The notes below the pieces were generated by a model. The model saw nothing but the letters and a program-made list of their open reading frames with translations. It had not been told where the DNA came from and did no database searches. From Hyphomonas sp. (GTDB lineage: Bacteria > Pseudomonadota > Alphaproteobacteria > Caulobacterales > Hyphomonadaceae), in the NCBI GenBank assembly GCA_013791775.1, contig VMTE01000003.1, positions 1 to 64,000 on the forward strand: a DNA stretch of 64,000 nucleotides, written 5' to 3'. Below are positions 1 through 15,345 of the stretch, in pieces. How positions within the stretch are numbered: the first letter of the stretch is position 1; each line of letters opens with the position of its first letter. A program made the position numbers and the translations under genes.

Positions 1-516
<516 letters not shown>

Positions 517-737
517 GCTTCAGATTGTTTTGCTCACGCGAAACTCTGACGCTCTTCAGACATAGTCTTTCTTCGGAAAGACAAAACAGAATGCGGCTTT
601 CACGCCGTCTTCGTTTCTCTTCCTTCGTTCGTAGGCCTGGTCACGCAAGTGTCCGGGTCGCATTTGCGAGCCCCGCGGGCGCCTAGCGTCGCCTGTCTTC
701 GACTTTGGCTGTGTCGCTCAATCGGGCTGCCGGTCAG

Positions 738-814
<77 letters not shown>

Positions 815-864
815 TCGAAGCCTGCACAGTCAGGTTCGGGAGCGCGCTGTTGGATGCCCGGTTC

Positions 865-940
865 GGGGCCTTAGCTCAGCTGGGAGAGCGCCTGATTTGC
901 ATTCAGGAGGTCAACGGTTCGATCCCGTTAGGCTCCACCA
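865..940 (+). tRNA. tRNA-Ala (TGC)
   Basis: A 76-nt cloverleaf. The acceptor stem ggggcct pairs with aggctcc, with one G-U pair. The anticodon loop tttgcat carries TGC, the T-loop is ttcgatc, and ACCA is encoded at the end. It is the second spacer tRNA of the rRNA operon. Confidence 0.97.
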
Positions 941-1204
941 ACCTTCCGCACACGAACGAAAGAAGTTTATCCGTTTCCGGAGCTTTTGGCTCCGGGATAT
1001 TTGTCATCGTAAGGGAAAGATTGATCCGGCAACGCGCCAGGCAGACCTGCAAAGGTCTCGTGCGTGTTTGCTTCAGCCGATAACGTGTCTGCGGTAACGC
1101 CGGCATGCAAAGGGTCAGTCTGCAAGAAACCAACAAATAGTCTGACAGAGATCTATGTAACGTGGAGCGTTCTGCGCTTTCCACTGCACATGGATTTCAT
1201 GAGA

Positions 1205-3975
<2,771 letters not shown>

Positions 3976-4066
3976 CTTTAATTCATGTGTAGTTGAAAGC
4001 GCAGGCTTTCCACGACATGATCTTTGTACAGACATTGTTGGTATTCGCATCCCTGACTGGATTCCG

Positions 4067-4188
4067 CCGACCTGGTGGTTATGGCAGGGGGTCCCCACCC
4101 GATCCCATCTCGAACTCGGTCGTTAAGCCCCCTTGCGCCAATGGTACTACGTCTTAAGGCGTGGGAGAGTAGGTCGCTGCCGGGTCTG
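4067..4188 (+). rRNA. rrf: 5S ribosomal RNA
   Basis: About 120 nt with the typical gacctggtggttatggc start, the conserved cccgatcccatctcgaactcgg, and an end whose ccgggtc pairs with gacctgg. It lies 91 bp after the 23S end. Confidence 0.95.
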
Positions 4189-4370
4189 CAGAGCCCAGTC
4201 AAATGCGAAATCTTCTTGCAGACATCTTTCACTTACACCGTTTGGTCGCTTTCGGGCGACTGGCCGCCATGATCCGGACAGGTCATTGCGGCTTCGTCCG
4301 GCCCCCGCCGCAAGGCAGGCCGGATTTTGTGTTTCGAAGGGGCAACTCTTCAATGCACAGACAGTTTTGA

Positions 4371-4447
<77 letters not shown>

Positions 4448-4450
4448 AAC

Positions 4451-4487
4451 AAGCCCCTGAAAACCGAAAGGTTTTCGGGGGCTTTTC
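4451..4487 (+). terminator. rho-independent terminator of the rRNA operon
   Basis: A 15-bp stem (4451-4465 with 4470-4484, one T-G wobble) with a GAAA loop is followed by a short T run. It lies directly behind tRNA-fMet and closes the operon. The other strand also shows a T-rich stretch after the stem, so it may also stop minus-strand transcripts from pobA. Confidence 0.88.
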
Positions 4488-4541
4488 CTGTTTGGGGCTC
4501 AGCTCGCTTTGCGGTCCGGCCGCTGCCGACGAGGGCGGAGC

Positions 4542-5707
4542 TCAGAGCGGCAGGCCGACATAGTTTTCGGCGATCACGGTGCGGGCGGCCGTTGAGCCTG
4601 CAATGTATTCGAGCTCGGCGATCTGCATCCGCCGGCCGAAGTCTCCGCCTTCCGGGAAACGGTGCATCAGCATCGTCAGCGACCAGGAGAAGCGTTCCGA
4701 CTTCCAGACGCGCGCGAGTGCGGTCTGTGAATACGTGTCGATGCCGTCGCGGCGCCCGTCCTTGAAGAACCGAATCAGGGCGCGCGAGAGATAGGCCACA
4801 TCCGACGAGGCGAGGTTCAGCCCCTTGGCGCCGGTCGGCGGGACGATATGGGCGGCGTCACCGGCGAGGAACAGATTGCCGTGGCGCATGGGTTCGAAGA
4901 CGAACGAGCGCAGCGGGGCGATCGATTTTTCGATGGATGGACCGGTCGTCATGCGTTCGCTGGCTTCCGGGCCGAGCCTCAGGCGGAGTTCGTCCCAGAT
5001 CCGTTCGTCCGGCCAGTCCTCCAGCCGCTCGGACAGATCGACCTGGACGTAGTAGCGTGAACGCGTCATCGATCTCATCGAGGCCAGCGCAAAGCCGCGA
5101 TCATGGGTGGCATAAATCAGTTCGTCCGCACACGGCGGAACGTCAGCCAGAATGCCCAGCCAGCCGAACGGGTAGATCTTTTCATACGCCTTGCCCGCGC
5201 TGTCCGGAATGGCCTGGCGCGACGGGCCGTGAAATCCATCGCATCCGGCGATGAAACGGGCGTCGAGGCGGTGATCCGCGCCGTCTTTGCGGAAGGTGAC
5301 ATGCGGCGCGTCGCTTTCGATGTCGTGAAGCGCGACGTTCTCGACTTCATAGATGACTTCAAGTCCGCGCGAGGCGGCGGCGTCCATCAGATCGCGCGTC
5401 ACTTCGGTCTGCCCATAGACCATGACGGCGTGGCCGGTCAGCGCCTGCAGGTCGATGTGGATGAGCCGGTCACCATCGGCGAGGAAGAAACCCTTGTGCG
5501 CCAGGCCCTCCTTGTGCATCCGCGCGCCGAGATCCAGCTCGTCGAGAAGATCGATGGTCACCTTTTCCAGCACGCCCGCGCGGATGCGCGAGAGGACATA
5601 GTCTGCGGATTTGTTCTCGAGGATGACGACGCTGATTCCCGCGCGGTGCAGGAGATGGCCCAGCATCAGGCCGGCCGGACCGGCCCCGACAATGACGACA
5701 TCCGTTT

Positions 5708-5711
<4 letters not shown>
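4542..5711 (-). CDS. pobA: 4-hydroxybenzoate 3-monooxygenase
   Basis: This 389-residue protein is a group A flavin monooxygenase that hydroxylates 4-hydroxybenzoate to protocatechuate with NADPH and O2. The N-terminal FAD motif GAGPAG is at residues 9-14. The DG motif (GCDGFHG) lies near residue 160 and the GD motif (LAGDAAHIVPPTGAKGLN) near 285-300. Length and motifs match PobA across the whole chain. It is the last gene of the minus-strand lig operon. Its GTG start overlaps the ligC stop (GTGA), which argues for translational coupling. It feeds 4-hydroxybenzoate into the LigAB pathway encoded upstream in the same transcript. Identification is firm. Confidence 0.95.
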
Positions 5712-7905
<2,194 letters not shown>

Positions 7906-7909
<4 letters not shown>

Positions 7910-8931
7910 TTCCCGCGTTCCTTCAGCTGGGCATCAAGCCGGGGAAAGACCCGGCGGGCATTTCCCTCGAAAACGGCGTGACGGATTTCCGGGGTCAGGT
8001 TCAGTGCTTCGATGTATCGTTTGGTATCGTCGAAATAGTGACCGGTCTCGGGGTCAATGCCGCGAACGGCGCCGACCATCTCCGAGCCGAACAGGATGTT
8101 GCGGTGATTGATCACCTCGAACAGCAGATCGACGCCCGGCTGATGATAGACACAGGTGTCGAAATAGACGTTGCGCATGACATGGCTGTCGAGCGCCGGC
8201 TTCTTCAGCATGTCGGCGAGGCCGCGGTAGCGCCCCCAATGGTAGGGAACGGCGCCGCCGCCATGCGGAATGATGAAGCGCAGCTGCGGGAAATCCCGGA
8301 ACAGATCCCCTTCGAGAAACTGCATGAAGGCGACGGTGTCGGCCGCGATGTAGAACGCGCCGGTCGCGTGAAGGCCCGGATTGCAGGAGCCGGACACATG
8401 CACCATCGCCGGCACATCGAGCTCGACCATCTTTTCATAGAAAGGATACCAGTACCGGTCCGTAAGCGGAGGATGATTGAAGTGGCCGCCGCCGGGATCC
8501 GGGTTGAGATTGCAGCCGACAAAGCCGAGTTCGTTGACGCAGCGCTCCAGTTCGCGGATCGAGCCGGCAAGATCAGCGGCAGGAGATTGTGGAAGCTGGC
8601 AGACGCCGATGAAGGTTTCCGGATACAGCGCCACCGCCCGCGCAATCAGGTCGTTGCAGCGCCGCGACCATTCGATCGACACCGTCTCGTCACCGACATG
8701 GTGGGCCATCGCGGAAGCGCGGGGGCTGAAGATCGTCATGTCGGCGCCGCGCTCGCGGATGAGCCGGAGCTGGTTGGCCTCGATCGATTCCCGGATGAGG
8801 TCGTCGGGAATGTCCGGGTACGGCGGGGGCGGGTGGCCAGCCTTGAAGGCGGCCTTTTGCGCGTCCCGCCAGTCATTGTGCGGGGCCGGGGCCGTCGTGT
8901 AGTGGCCGTGACAGTCGATCACAAGCGTCAT
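7906..8931 (-). CDS. ligJ: 4-oxalomesaconate hydratase
   Basis: This 341-residue metal-dependent hydrolase-fold protein (amidohydrolase superfamily, ACMSD-like) begins with DCHGHY at residues 6-11, the metal-binding HxH motif. Later motifs include MVHVSGS, IIPHGGGAVPYHWGR and NILFGSEMVGA. LigJ adds water to the enol form of oxalomesaconate to give 4-carboxy-4-hydroxy-2-oxoadipate, the substrate of LigK. It overlaps both neighbours by 4 bp, so the operon is tightly coupled. Length and context match LigJ of sphingomonads. Another superfamily member, LigI, lies at 12849. Confidence 0.94.
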
Positions 8932-9794
8932 GCCGGGGGCACCTCTGCGAGATTGGCAATGGCGGCGAGTTTCGACGCCAGATCAGGGGGGGGCGGGTTC
9001 AGGCCCCGCGCGCCGAGCGCCCGTTGGCGGGCGGCGGTGCCTCGGCTCAGCAGCGGATCGATCCCGAGATCGGACAGTGTGCGGCAGACCTCGTCCATTT
9101 CGGCCGCGCGGCGCAGGCCGTGAACCAGCATCCGGTCGAGATTGTAGTTGGCGCGCTCGGGCCAGTCCCCGCCGAGGGTGGCGAGCACTTCGGCCGTGAC
9201 ACCCGCGGCTTCGGCCGCCAGCAGGCATTCGGCCGTCAGCGCTTCGATGCCCTTGATCATCACGGAACGGATCATCTTGATGGCAGAGGCATCGCCGACG
9301 CGCTCACCGATGAGCCGGACCTGGGCGAACCCGAGCTGCCGGAGCGCGTCTTCAGCACTTGCGGCGTGTGGTCCACTCAGCAGGAGGGGGACATTCAGGG
9401 CGGCCGGCTGTACCGGCGCCATGACCGCGACGTCGATATAGTGCCCGCCGGCGGATGTGATTGCTTCTGACGCCGCCTGCTTGCTGGCGGGCGCGACCGA
9501 GTTCATGTCGAGATAATACGATCCCGGACGGATGTAGCTGGCCGCGTTGATGGCGGCCGCGACGGCCTGATCGGCGGTGACGAGACTGAGCACGAGGCCG
9601 GCTTCGGAGACAGCGTCCGCGCATGACATCCGCGCCTCGACGCCGGCTCGGTTGAAGTCCGCCAGCTTGGCGACCTTTGAGGCCGGCGCGTCGGTCTTGA
9701 TGTCAAAGCCAGCCGCGTCCCCTCGCCATCCCGGGGCGACCGAAAAGGTCTGCGCGGCTTCGCCGAAGCCCAGAAAGCTCAGTTTCTTCTTCAT
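8928..9794 (-). CDS. NAD(P)-dependent oxidoreductase, DUF1932 family, of the lig operon
   Basis: This 288-residue protein has an N-terminal Rossmann fold of the 6-phosphogluconate-dehydrogenase type (LSFLGFGEAAQTF, residues 5-17; DMNSVAPASKQ near 98). The C-terminal helical DUF1932 part is recognised by a conserved lysine stretch (ASAIKMIRSVMIKGIEAL near 168-185). It is the first gene of the DUF1932-ligJ-ligA-ligB-ligC-pobA operon. Its start lies 55 bp from a palindrome likely bound by LigR. None of the core pathway steps lacks an enzyme, so its substrate is unknown. I infer a reductase or dehydrogenase on a 2-oxo or hydroxy acid side product. No clear ribosome binding site precedes the ATG. 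Confidence 0.85.
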   Translation of the reverse strand: MKKKLSFLGFGEAAQTFSVAPGWRGDAAGFDIKTDAPASKVAKLADFNRAGVEARMSCADAVSEAGLVLSLVTADQAVAAAINAASYIRPGSYYLDMNSVAPASKQAASEAITSAGGHYIDVAVMAPVQPAALNVPLLLSGPHAASAEDALRQLGFAQVRLIGERVGDASAIKMIRSVMIKGIEALTAECLLAAEAAGVTAEVLATLGGDWPERANYNLDRMLVHGLRRAAEMDEVCRTLSDLGIDPLLSRGTAARQRALGARGLNPPPPDLASKLAAIANLAEVPPA

Positions 9795-9849
9795 GGCAGG
9801 GAGTTAAGTCACGCGCCGCCCACAAGCTCCAATCAGAAGTCAATGCCCG

Positions 9850-9863
9850 GTATAAGGATATAC
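9850..9863. promoter_or_regulatory. putative LigR binding site upstream of the ligJABC operon
   Basis: The 14-bp inverted repeat GTATA-AGGA-TATAC lies in the 82-bp gap between ligR and the DUF1932 gene, about 55 bp before the first start codon. Read in the direction of transcription it contains CTTATACC, which recurs in the ligK promoter at 11043-11050. Such a T-A-rich dyad fits a LysR-type site. Binding is inferred. Confidence 0.5.
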
Positions 9864-9876
9864 GAATTCACATGCG

Positions 9877-11022
9877 TCAACACACGGACTTCAAAGTTTC
9901 GATGAAGGCGCGCTGGAGGGACGTCGGCCGCCAGCCCTCGCGGCAGGTCAGGCCGATGGTGCGGGTGAGGCCGTCCGGCCCCCGTCCGACAATCGAAAGC
10001 CATCCGGCCTCCAGTTCGATCACCACCTGATCCGGCGACAGAATGGTCAGGCAGTCCGTGGTCATCAGGATCTGCCGGATCGTGATCACGGATCCGCATT
10101 CGACCCGGACATGGGGCGGCTTGACGCCCGCGTCATCGAACATCGCCTGCCAGCGCTCCCGCAGGGGCACGCCGCGCTGCGGAACGCACCAGTCGTAGCG
10201 GCTGAGCTGGTCAATGCCGGCCGCGCCGCCGCTGCCCGCAAGCGGATGGCCGCTGCGCGCGACGATGACCGGCCGGTCGTCGAAAAGCGGTTCCTGCAAC
10301 AAGTCCGGCCCGGGGGGCGGATCGCGCAGCGCGCCGATGAGGAAATCGAGTTCGCCATCCCGCAGCGGGTCCAGCAACTCCCCGTAAGAGCCTTCAGCGA
10401 CGCGGATTTCGCTTCTGGGATGGGCTTCCTGAAAGGCGACAATGCTGGCGGGCAGAACCCGCGCCCGGCACAGCGGCATCGCCCCGATGGCGATCCGGCC
10501 TGCAGCCTCGCCTTTCAGGGCGCGGATCTCCTCAAGTGCGGCAGTCAGCTCCGACTGGGCGAGGCTGAAGCGTCGCGCGGTGGCGCGCCCGGTCGGCGTC
10601 AGCTCCAGGCCCCGGCCCCGGCGCCGGAGGAGCTTCTGGCTGAGCGCCAGCTCGAGATCGGCGACCGCCCGGTGCAACGAGGCCCGCGCCAGTCCGGTCG
10701 CCGCACTCGCCTCGGCATAGTTTCCTTCCTTGGCCAGCGCCAGGAAGGCATGCATCTGCGTGTGGGTCACCCGGCTCGACCGGATGAGTTCGAGCGCGGT
10801 GACCACGCGCGGATACAGCAGTTCGGCCGCCTCAGCCGGGCGCATGCCGTCGCTCTGGCGCTCGAACAGGCGGGCATCGATCTGATCCTCGAGCCGGGCG
10901 AGTCCCTGAGTGAGCGCCGGCTGTGTGATGTGGACGGCGCGCGCGGCCGCCAGCAGGGTGCCGAGCTCGTAGGTTTTTGCGAACGCCCGCAAATGGCGCA
11001 GATTGAAACCGGGGGTATCCAT
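9877..11022 (-). CDS. ligR: LysR-type regulator of the lig genes with two tandem DNA-binding domains
   Basis: This 381-residue regulator is about 70-80 residues longer than a normal LysR protein. The extra length is a second winged helix. Residues 7-72 form one LysR-type HTH (LRHLRAFAKT..., ITQPALTQGLARLEDQIDARLFER). Residues 88-150 form another (MHAFLALAKEGNYAEASAATGLARASLHRAVADLE..., LTPTGRATAR). A substrate-binding domain follows from about residue 175. It is divergent from ligK and lies just upstream of the ligJABC operon, as LigR of SYK-6 would, so control of both by pathway intermediates is likely. Function is inferred from family and place; the duplication is read directly. Confidence 0.85.
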   Translation of the reverse strand: MDTPGFNLRHLRAFAKTYELGTLLAAARAVHITQPALTQGLARLEDQIDARLFERQSDGMRPAEAAELLYPRVVTALELIRSSRVTHTQMHAFLALAKEGNYAEASAATGLARASLHRAVADLELALSQKLLRRRGRGLELTPTGRATARRFSLAQSELTAALEEIRALKGEAAGRIAIGAMPLCRARVLPASIVAFQEAHPRSEIRVAEGSYGELLDPLRDGELDFLIGALRDPPPGPDLLQEPLFDDRPVIVARSGHPLAGSGGAAGIDQLSRYDWCVPQRGVPLRERWQAMFDDAGVKPPHVRVECGSVITIRQILMTTDCLTILSPDQVVIELEAGWLSIVGRGPDGLTRTIGLTCREGWRPTSLQRAFIETLKSVC

Positions 11023-11042
11023 AACGCGACTGTTAGCATGAA

Positions 11043-11050
11043 CTTATACC
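11043..11050. promoter_or_regulatory. putative LigR half-site in the ligR-ligK intergenic region
   Basis: The octamer CTTATACC lies 80 bp before the ligK start, in the same orientation relative to transcription as the copy upstream of the ligJABC operon (9849-9856 on the other strand). The dyad is less clear here (cttatacctattgcgaag). The shared octamer is seen; binding by LigR is inferred. Confidence 0.4.
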
Positions 11051-11129
11051 TATTGCGAAGTCTGAATGCGAAGCCCTGCGGGCCGGCGCGCTAGGACTAG
11101 TCTGGAAAGTTTTGAATGGAGGAATCCGG

Positions 11130-11796
11130 ATGGGCGGTGTTGTGGTTCAGAACATCGAACGCGCGGATGCGGAGGTCATCAACGGCCTCGCCGCTGCGGG
11201 CGTCGCGACCGTGCATGAGGCCCAGGGCCGCAAGGGGCTGCTCGCCAGCTCGCTGCGGCCGATCTATCCGGGGGCGCGCATCGCCGGCTCGGCGCTGACC
11301 ATTTCCTCGCCGCCGGGTGACAACTGGATGCTGCACGTTGCCATCGAGCAGTTGAAGGCGGGCGACATTCTGCTGCTGGCGCCGACCAGCCCTTGCGAGG
11401 ACGGCTATTTCGGCGACCTACTGGCAACATCGGCCATGGCGCGCGGGTGCCGCGGTCTCGTCATCGATGCCGGTGTGCGCGACGTGCGGGATCTGACCGC
11501 GATGGGATTTCCGGTCTGGTCGAAGGCAGTGTTTGCGCAAGGCACCGTCAAGAATACCCTGGGCTCGGTGAATGTGCCGGTCGTCTGCGCGGGTGCGTAT
11601 ATCGAACCGGGAGACGTGATCGTGGCGGATGATGACGGCGTCTGCGTCGTGAAGCGGGCAGAGGCCGCCGACGTGCTCAAGAAGGCGCGCGACCGCGAGG
11701 CGAAGGAAGAGGAAAAGCGCAAACGCCTCGCCGCCGGAGAACTCGGACTCGACATCTACGACATGCGCGGGCGGCTGAAGGAGATGGGGCTGAAAT

Positions 11797-11804
<8 letters not shown>
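11130..11804 (+). CDS. ligK: 4-carboxy-4-hydroxy-2-oxoadipate aldolase / oxaloacetate decarboxylase
   Basis: This 224-residue class II pyruvate aldolase of the RraA/HMG aldolase family splits the last intermediate of the 4,5-cleavage pathway into pyruvate and oxaloacetate. The catalytic stretch [12 protein letters not shown] carries the Arg-Asp pair of this family. [14 protein letters not shown] and ADDDGVCVV are also typical. I chose the ATG at 11130 because GGAGG at 11118-11122 lies 7 bp before it; the TTG at 11112 would put that site inside the gene. It overlaps ligU by 8 bp and leads the plus-strand operon ligK-ligU-ligI. Confidence 0.95.
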
Positions 11805-13718
<1,914 letters not shown>

Positions 13719-13720
13719 GA

Positions 13721-13740
13721 CGCGCGGACTGGTCCGTGCG
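13721..13740. terminator. possible bidirectional terminator hairpin
   Basis: An 8-bp GC-rich stem (13721-13728 with 13733-13740, one G-T wobble) with loop CTGG lies in the 30-bp gap between the convergent ligI and DUF35 genes. There is no T run, so it may only pause polymerase or protect mRNA ends. Confidence 0.4.
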
Positions 13741-13748
13741 CGGTTGAT

Positions 13749-14132
13749 CTATCCAGTCGTCAGGCGTCTGAAGAATGGGGTCATGCGGCCGGATGCATCG
13801 GCTTCAAACACCAGGGTCACGGAATCGCCGATGCGGATCGCTTCCAGACCGGAAAGATCATCCGCGAGGATATTGCTCATCACGATCGGGCCTTCTTCGA
13901 GCTGGACATAGGCGATGCAGTAGGGCTCCTTCGCGCGGTAGGCGACCGAGTGGGCGTAGACGGTGCCGCGTCCGCTGGCGGTGATCGTGTCTGCGGGCCC
14001 GCCCGTGAACGGGCTGTGGTCGCGCGGATAGAAGAATGGCTTGCCCGTGTCGATGCAACGACCGAGCATCAACTGGCCACCGGCGGCGGCTTGCCAGAAC
14101 TTTTCCTGCTCATCGTGTGGTGCGGCGCTCAT
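13749..14132 (-). CDS. DUF35 OB-fold protein, thiolase partner
   Basis: This 127-residue protein has the layout of DUF35 proteins: an N-terminal segment where a zinc ribbon normally sits, then an OB-fold (SGRGTVYAHSVAYRAKEPYCIAYVQLEEG, near 52-80). Such proteins pair with SCP2-type thiolases and are thought to help position acyl-CoA. Here only one cysteine remains (GRCIDTG, near residue 26) and the ribbon's CxxC pairs are missing. It starts 3 bp after the thiolase stop, with GGGAG before the ATG, and ends the operon ADH-ALDH-thiolase-DUF35. Confidence 0.85.
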   Translation of the reverse strand: MSAAPHDEQEKFWQAAAGGQLMLGRCIDTGKPFFYPRDHSPFTGGPADTITASGRGTVYAHSVAYRAKEPYCIAYVQLEEGPIVMSNILADDLSGLEAIRIGDSVTLVFEADASGRMTPFFRRLTTG

Positions 14133-14135
14133 GTC

Positions 14136-15317
14136 TCACTCCCTTTCCAGGATCAGCGTCGAAGCGCCGTGCCGGCCGCCAAGCTGGCCGCCGGTTCCGT
14201 GCGCCAGGGCGAGCTGGCAGTTCGCCACCTGAACGGCCGGATGGGCTTCGCCGCGCAACTGGCGCACTGCCTCGATCACCTTGGTCATGCCGCCGCGATT
14301 GGCGGGGTGATTGTTGCACAGGCCGCCGCCGTCGGTGTTGACGGGCAGTTTCCCGACGCCCGAGATCAGGCCGCCGTCCTGGACAAACCGGCCGCCCTTG
14401 CCGTCCTCGCAGAAGCCAAGGTTTTCAAGCTGCACCAGCACGGTGATCGTGAAGCTGTCATAGAGGGACGCATACTGAATATCAGACGGCGTCACGCCGG
14501 CCTGCTGGAAGGCTTCGGCGCCTGACCGGACGCCCCCGGATTTCAGGATATCGAAGTATCCGCCGTTCAGCTGTCGCAGGTGAAAGCCGGCACCGATGGG
14601 CGTGATCAGGGGCCGGTTCAGGCTGCGGGCGATGTCGGGGTGAACGACCACCAGCGCGCCGCCGCCATCCGAAACCACGCAGCAGTCAAGCCGGTGCAAC
14701 GGGCTGGCAATCACGGGCGAGTTCACGACATCCTCGACCGTCACCACATCGCGCAGCATCGCATGAGGATTGTGCTGAGCATGGTGGGAGGCGGCCACCT
14801 TGATCCAGGCGAGCTGTTCGGAAGTTGTTCCGTGTTCGTACATATGCCGGTGCGCGACCATGCCGTAAACATTGGTCACGACGGGCCGGTAGGGCGCCTC
14901 GAAGTCATATTCCGGGCTGTCATAGCGCTTGCCGTGCGCGGCGTCGGGGCGCTCCGCCTCGGCGCGGGGGCGCCCGGCGAGGGTAATCAGCGCAACCCGG
15001 CACTTGCCGGCGGCAATCGCGTCCACGGCATGCGCGACATGATTGATATAGGCCGAGCCCCAGCTCTCCGTGGTGTCGAGGTGGCGCAGGTTCAGCCCGA
15101 GATATTCCGCGATGCCGAACGGGCCAATTCCGGGGGCGGACCAGCCCGGAATGTCGCCGGCGCAGAAATAGCCGTCCACATCGCTCAGGCTGAGGCCGGC
15201 ATCCTTGAGCGCGCCGAGGGCGACATCGGCGTGCAACTGCGCCACGCTGCGATCAACGGCCTTGCGCGTCGGATGTTCGTAGGCTCCGACAATGTAGGCC
15301 TTGCCCTTGAGGCTCAT
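14136..15317 (-). CDS. SCP2-type thiolase / acetyl-CoA acetyltransferase-like
   Basis: This 393-residue thiolase-fold protein has an N-terminal part (KAYIVGAYEHPTRKA..., VDGYFCAGDIPG) and a C-terminal part (VNTDGGGLCNNHPANRGGM near 340, ALAHGTGGQLGG near 375) typical of non-specific lipid-transfer thiolases that work with DUF35. The open frame runs upstream to 15509, but that would overlap the ALDH gene. The ATG at 15317 with GGGAG about 7 bp upstream is the likely start. With the upstream alcohol and aldehyde dehydrogenases it could cleave a beta-keto acid formed by side-chain oxidation. The substrate is an inference. Confidence 0.88.
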   Translation of the reverse strand: MSLKGKAYIVGAYEHPTRKAVDRSVAQLHADVALGALKDAGLSLSDVDGYFCAGDIPGWSAPGIGPFGIAEYLGLNLRHLDTTESWGSAYINHVAHAVDAIAAGKCRVALITLAGRPRAEAERPDAAHGKRYDSPEYDFEAPYRPVVTNVYGMVAHRHMYEHGTTSEQLAWIKVAASHHAQHNPHAMLRDVVTVEDVVNSPVIASPLHRLDCCVVSDGGGALVVVHPDIARSLNRPLITPIGAGFHLRQLNGGYFDILKSGGVRSGAEAFQQAGVTPSDIQYASLYDSFTITVLVQLENLGFCEDGKGGRFVQDGGLISGVGKLPVNTDGGGLCNNHPANRGGMTKVIEAVRQLRGEAHPAVQVANCQLALAHGTGGQLGGRHGASTLILERE

Positions 15318-15345
15318 GTGGCGGCTCCCGCACCGGCGTGACAGC

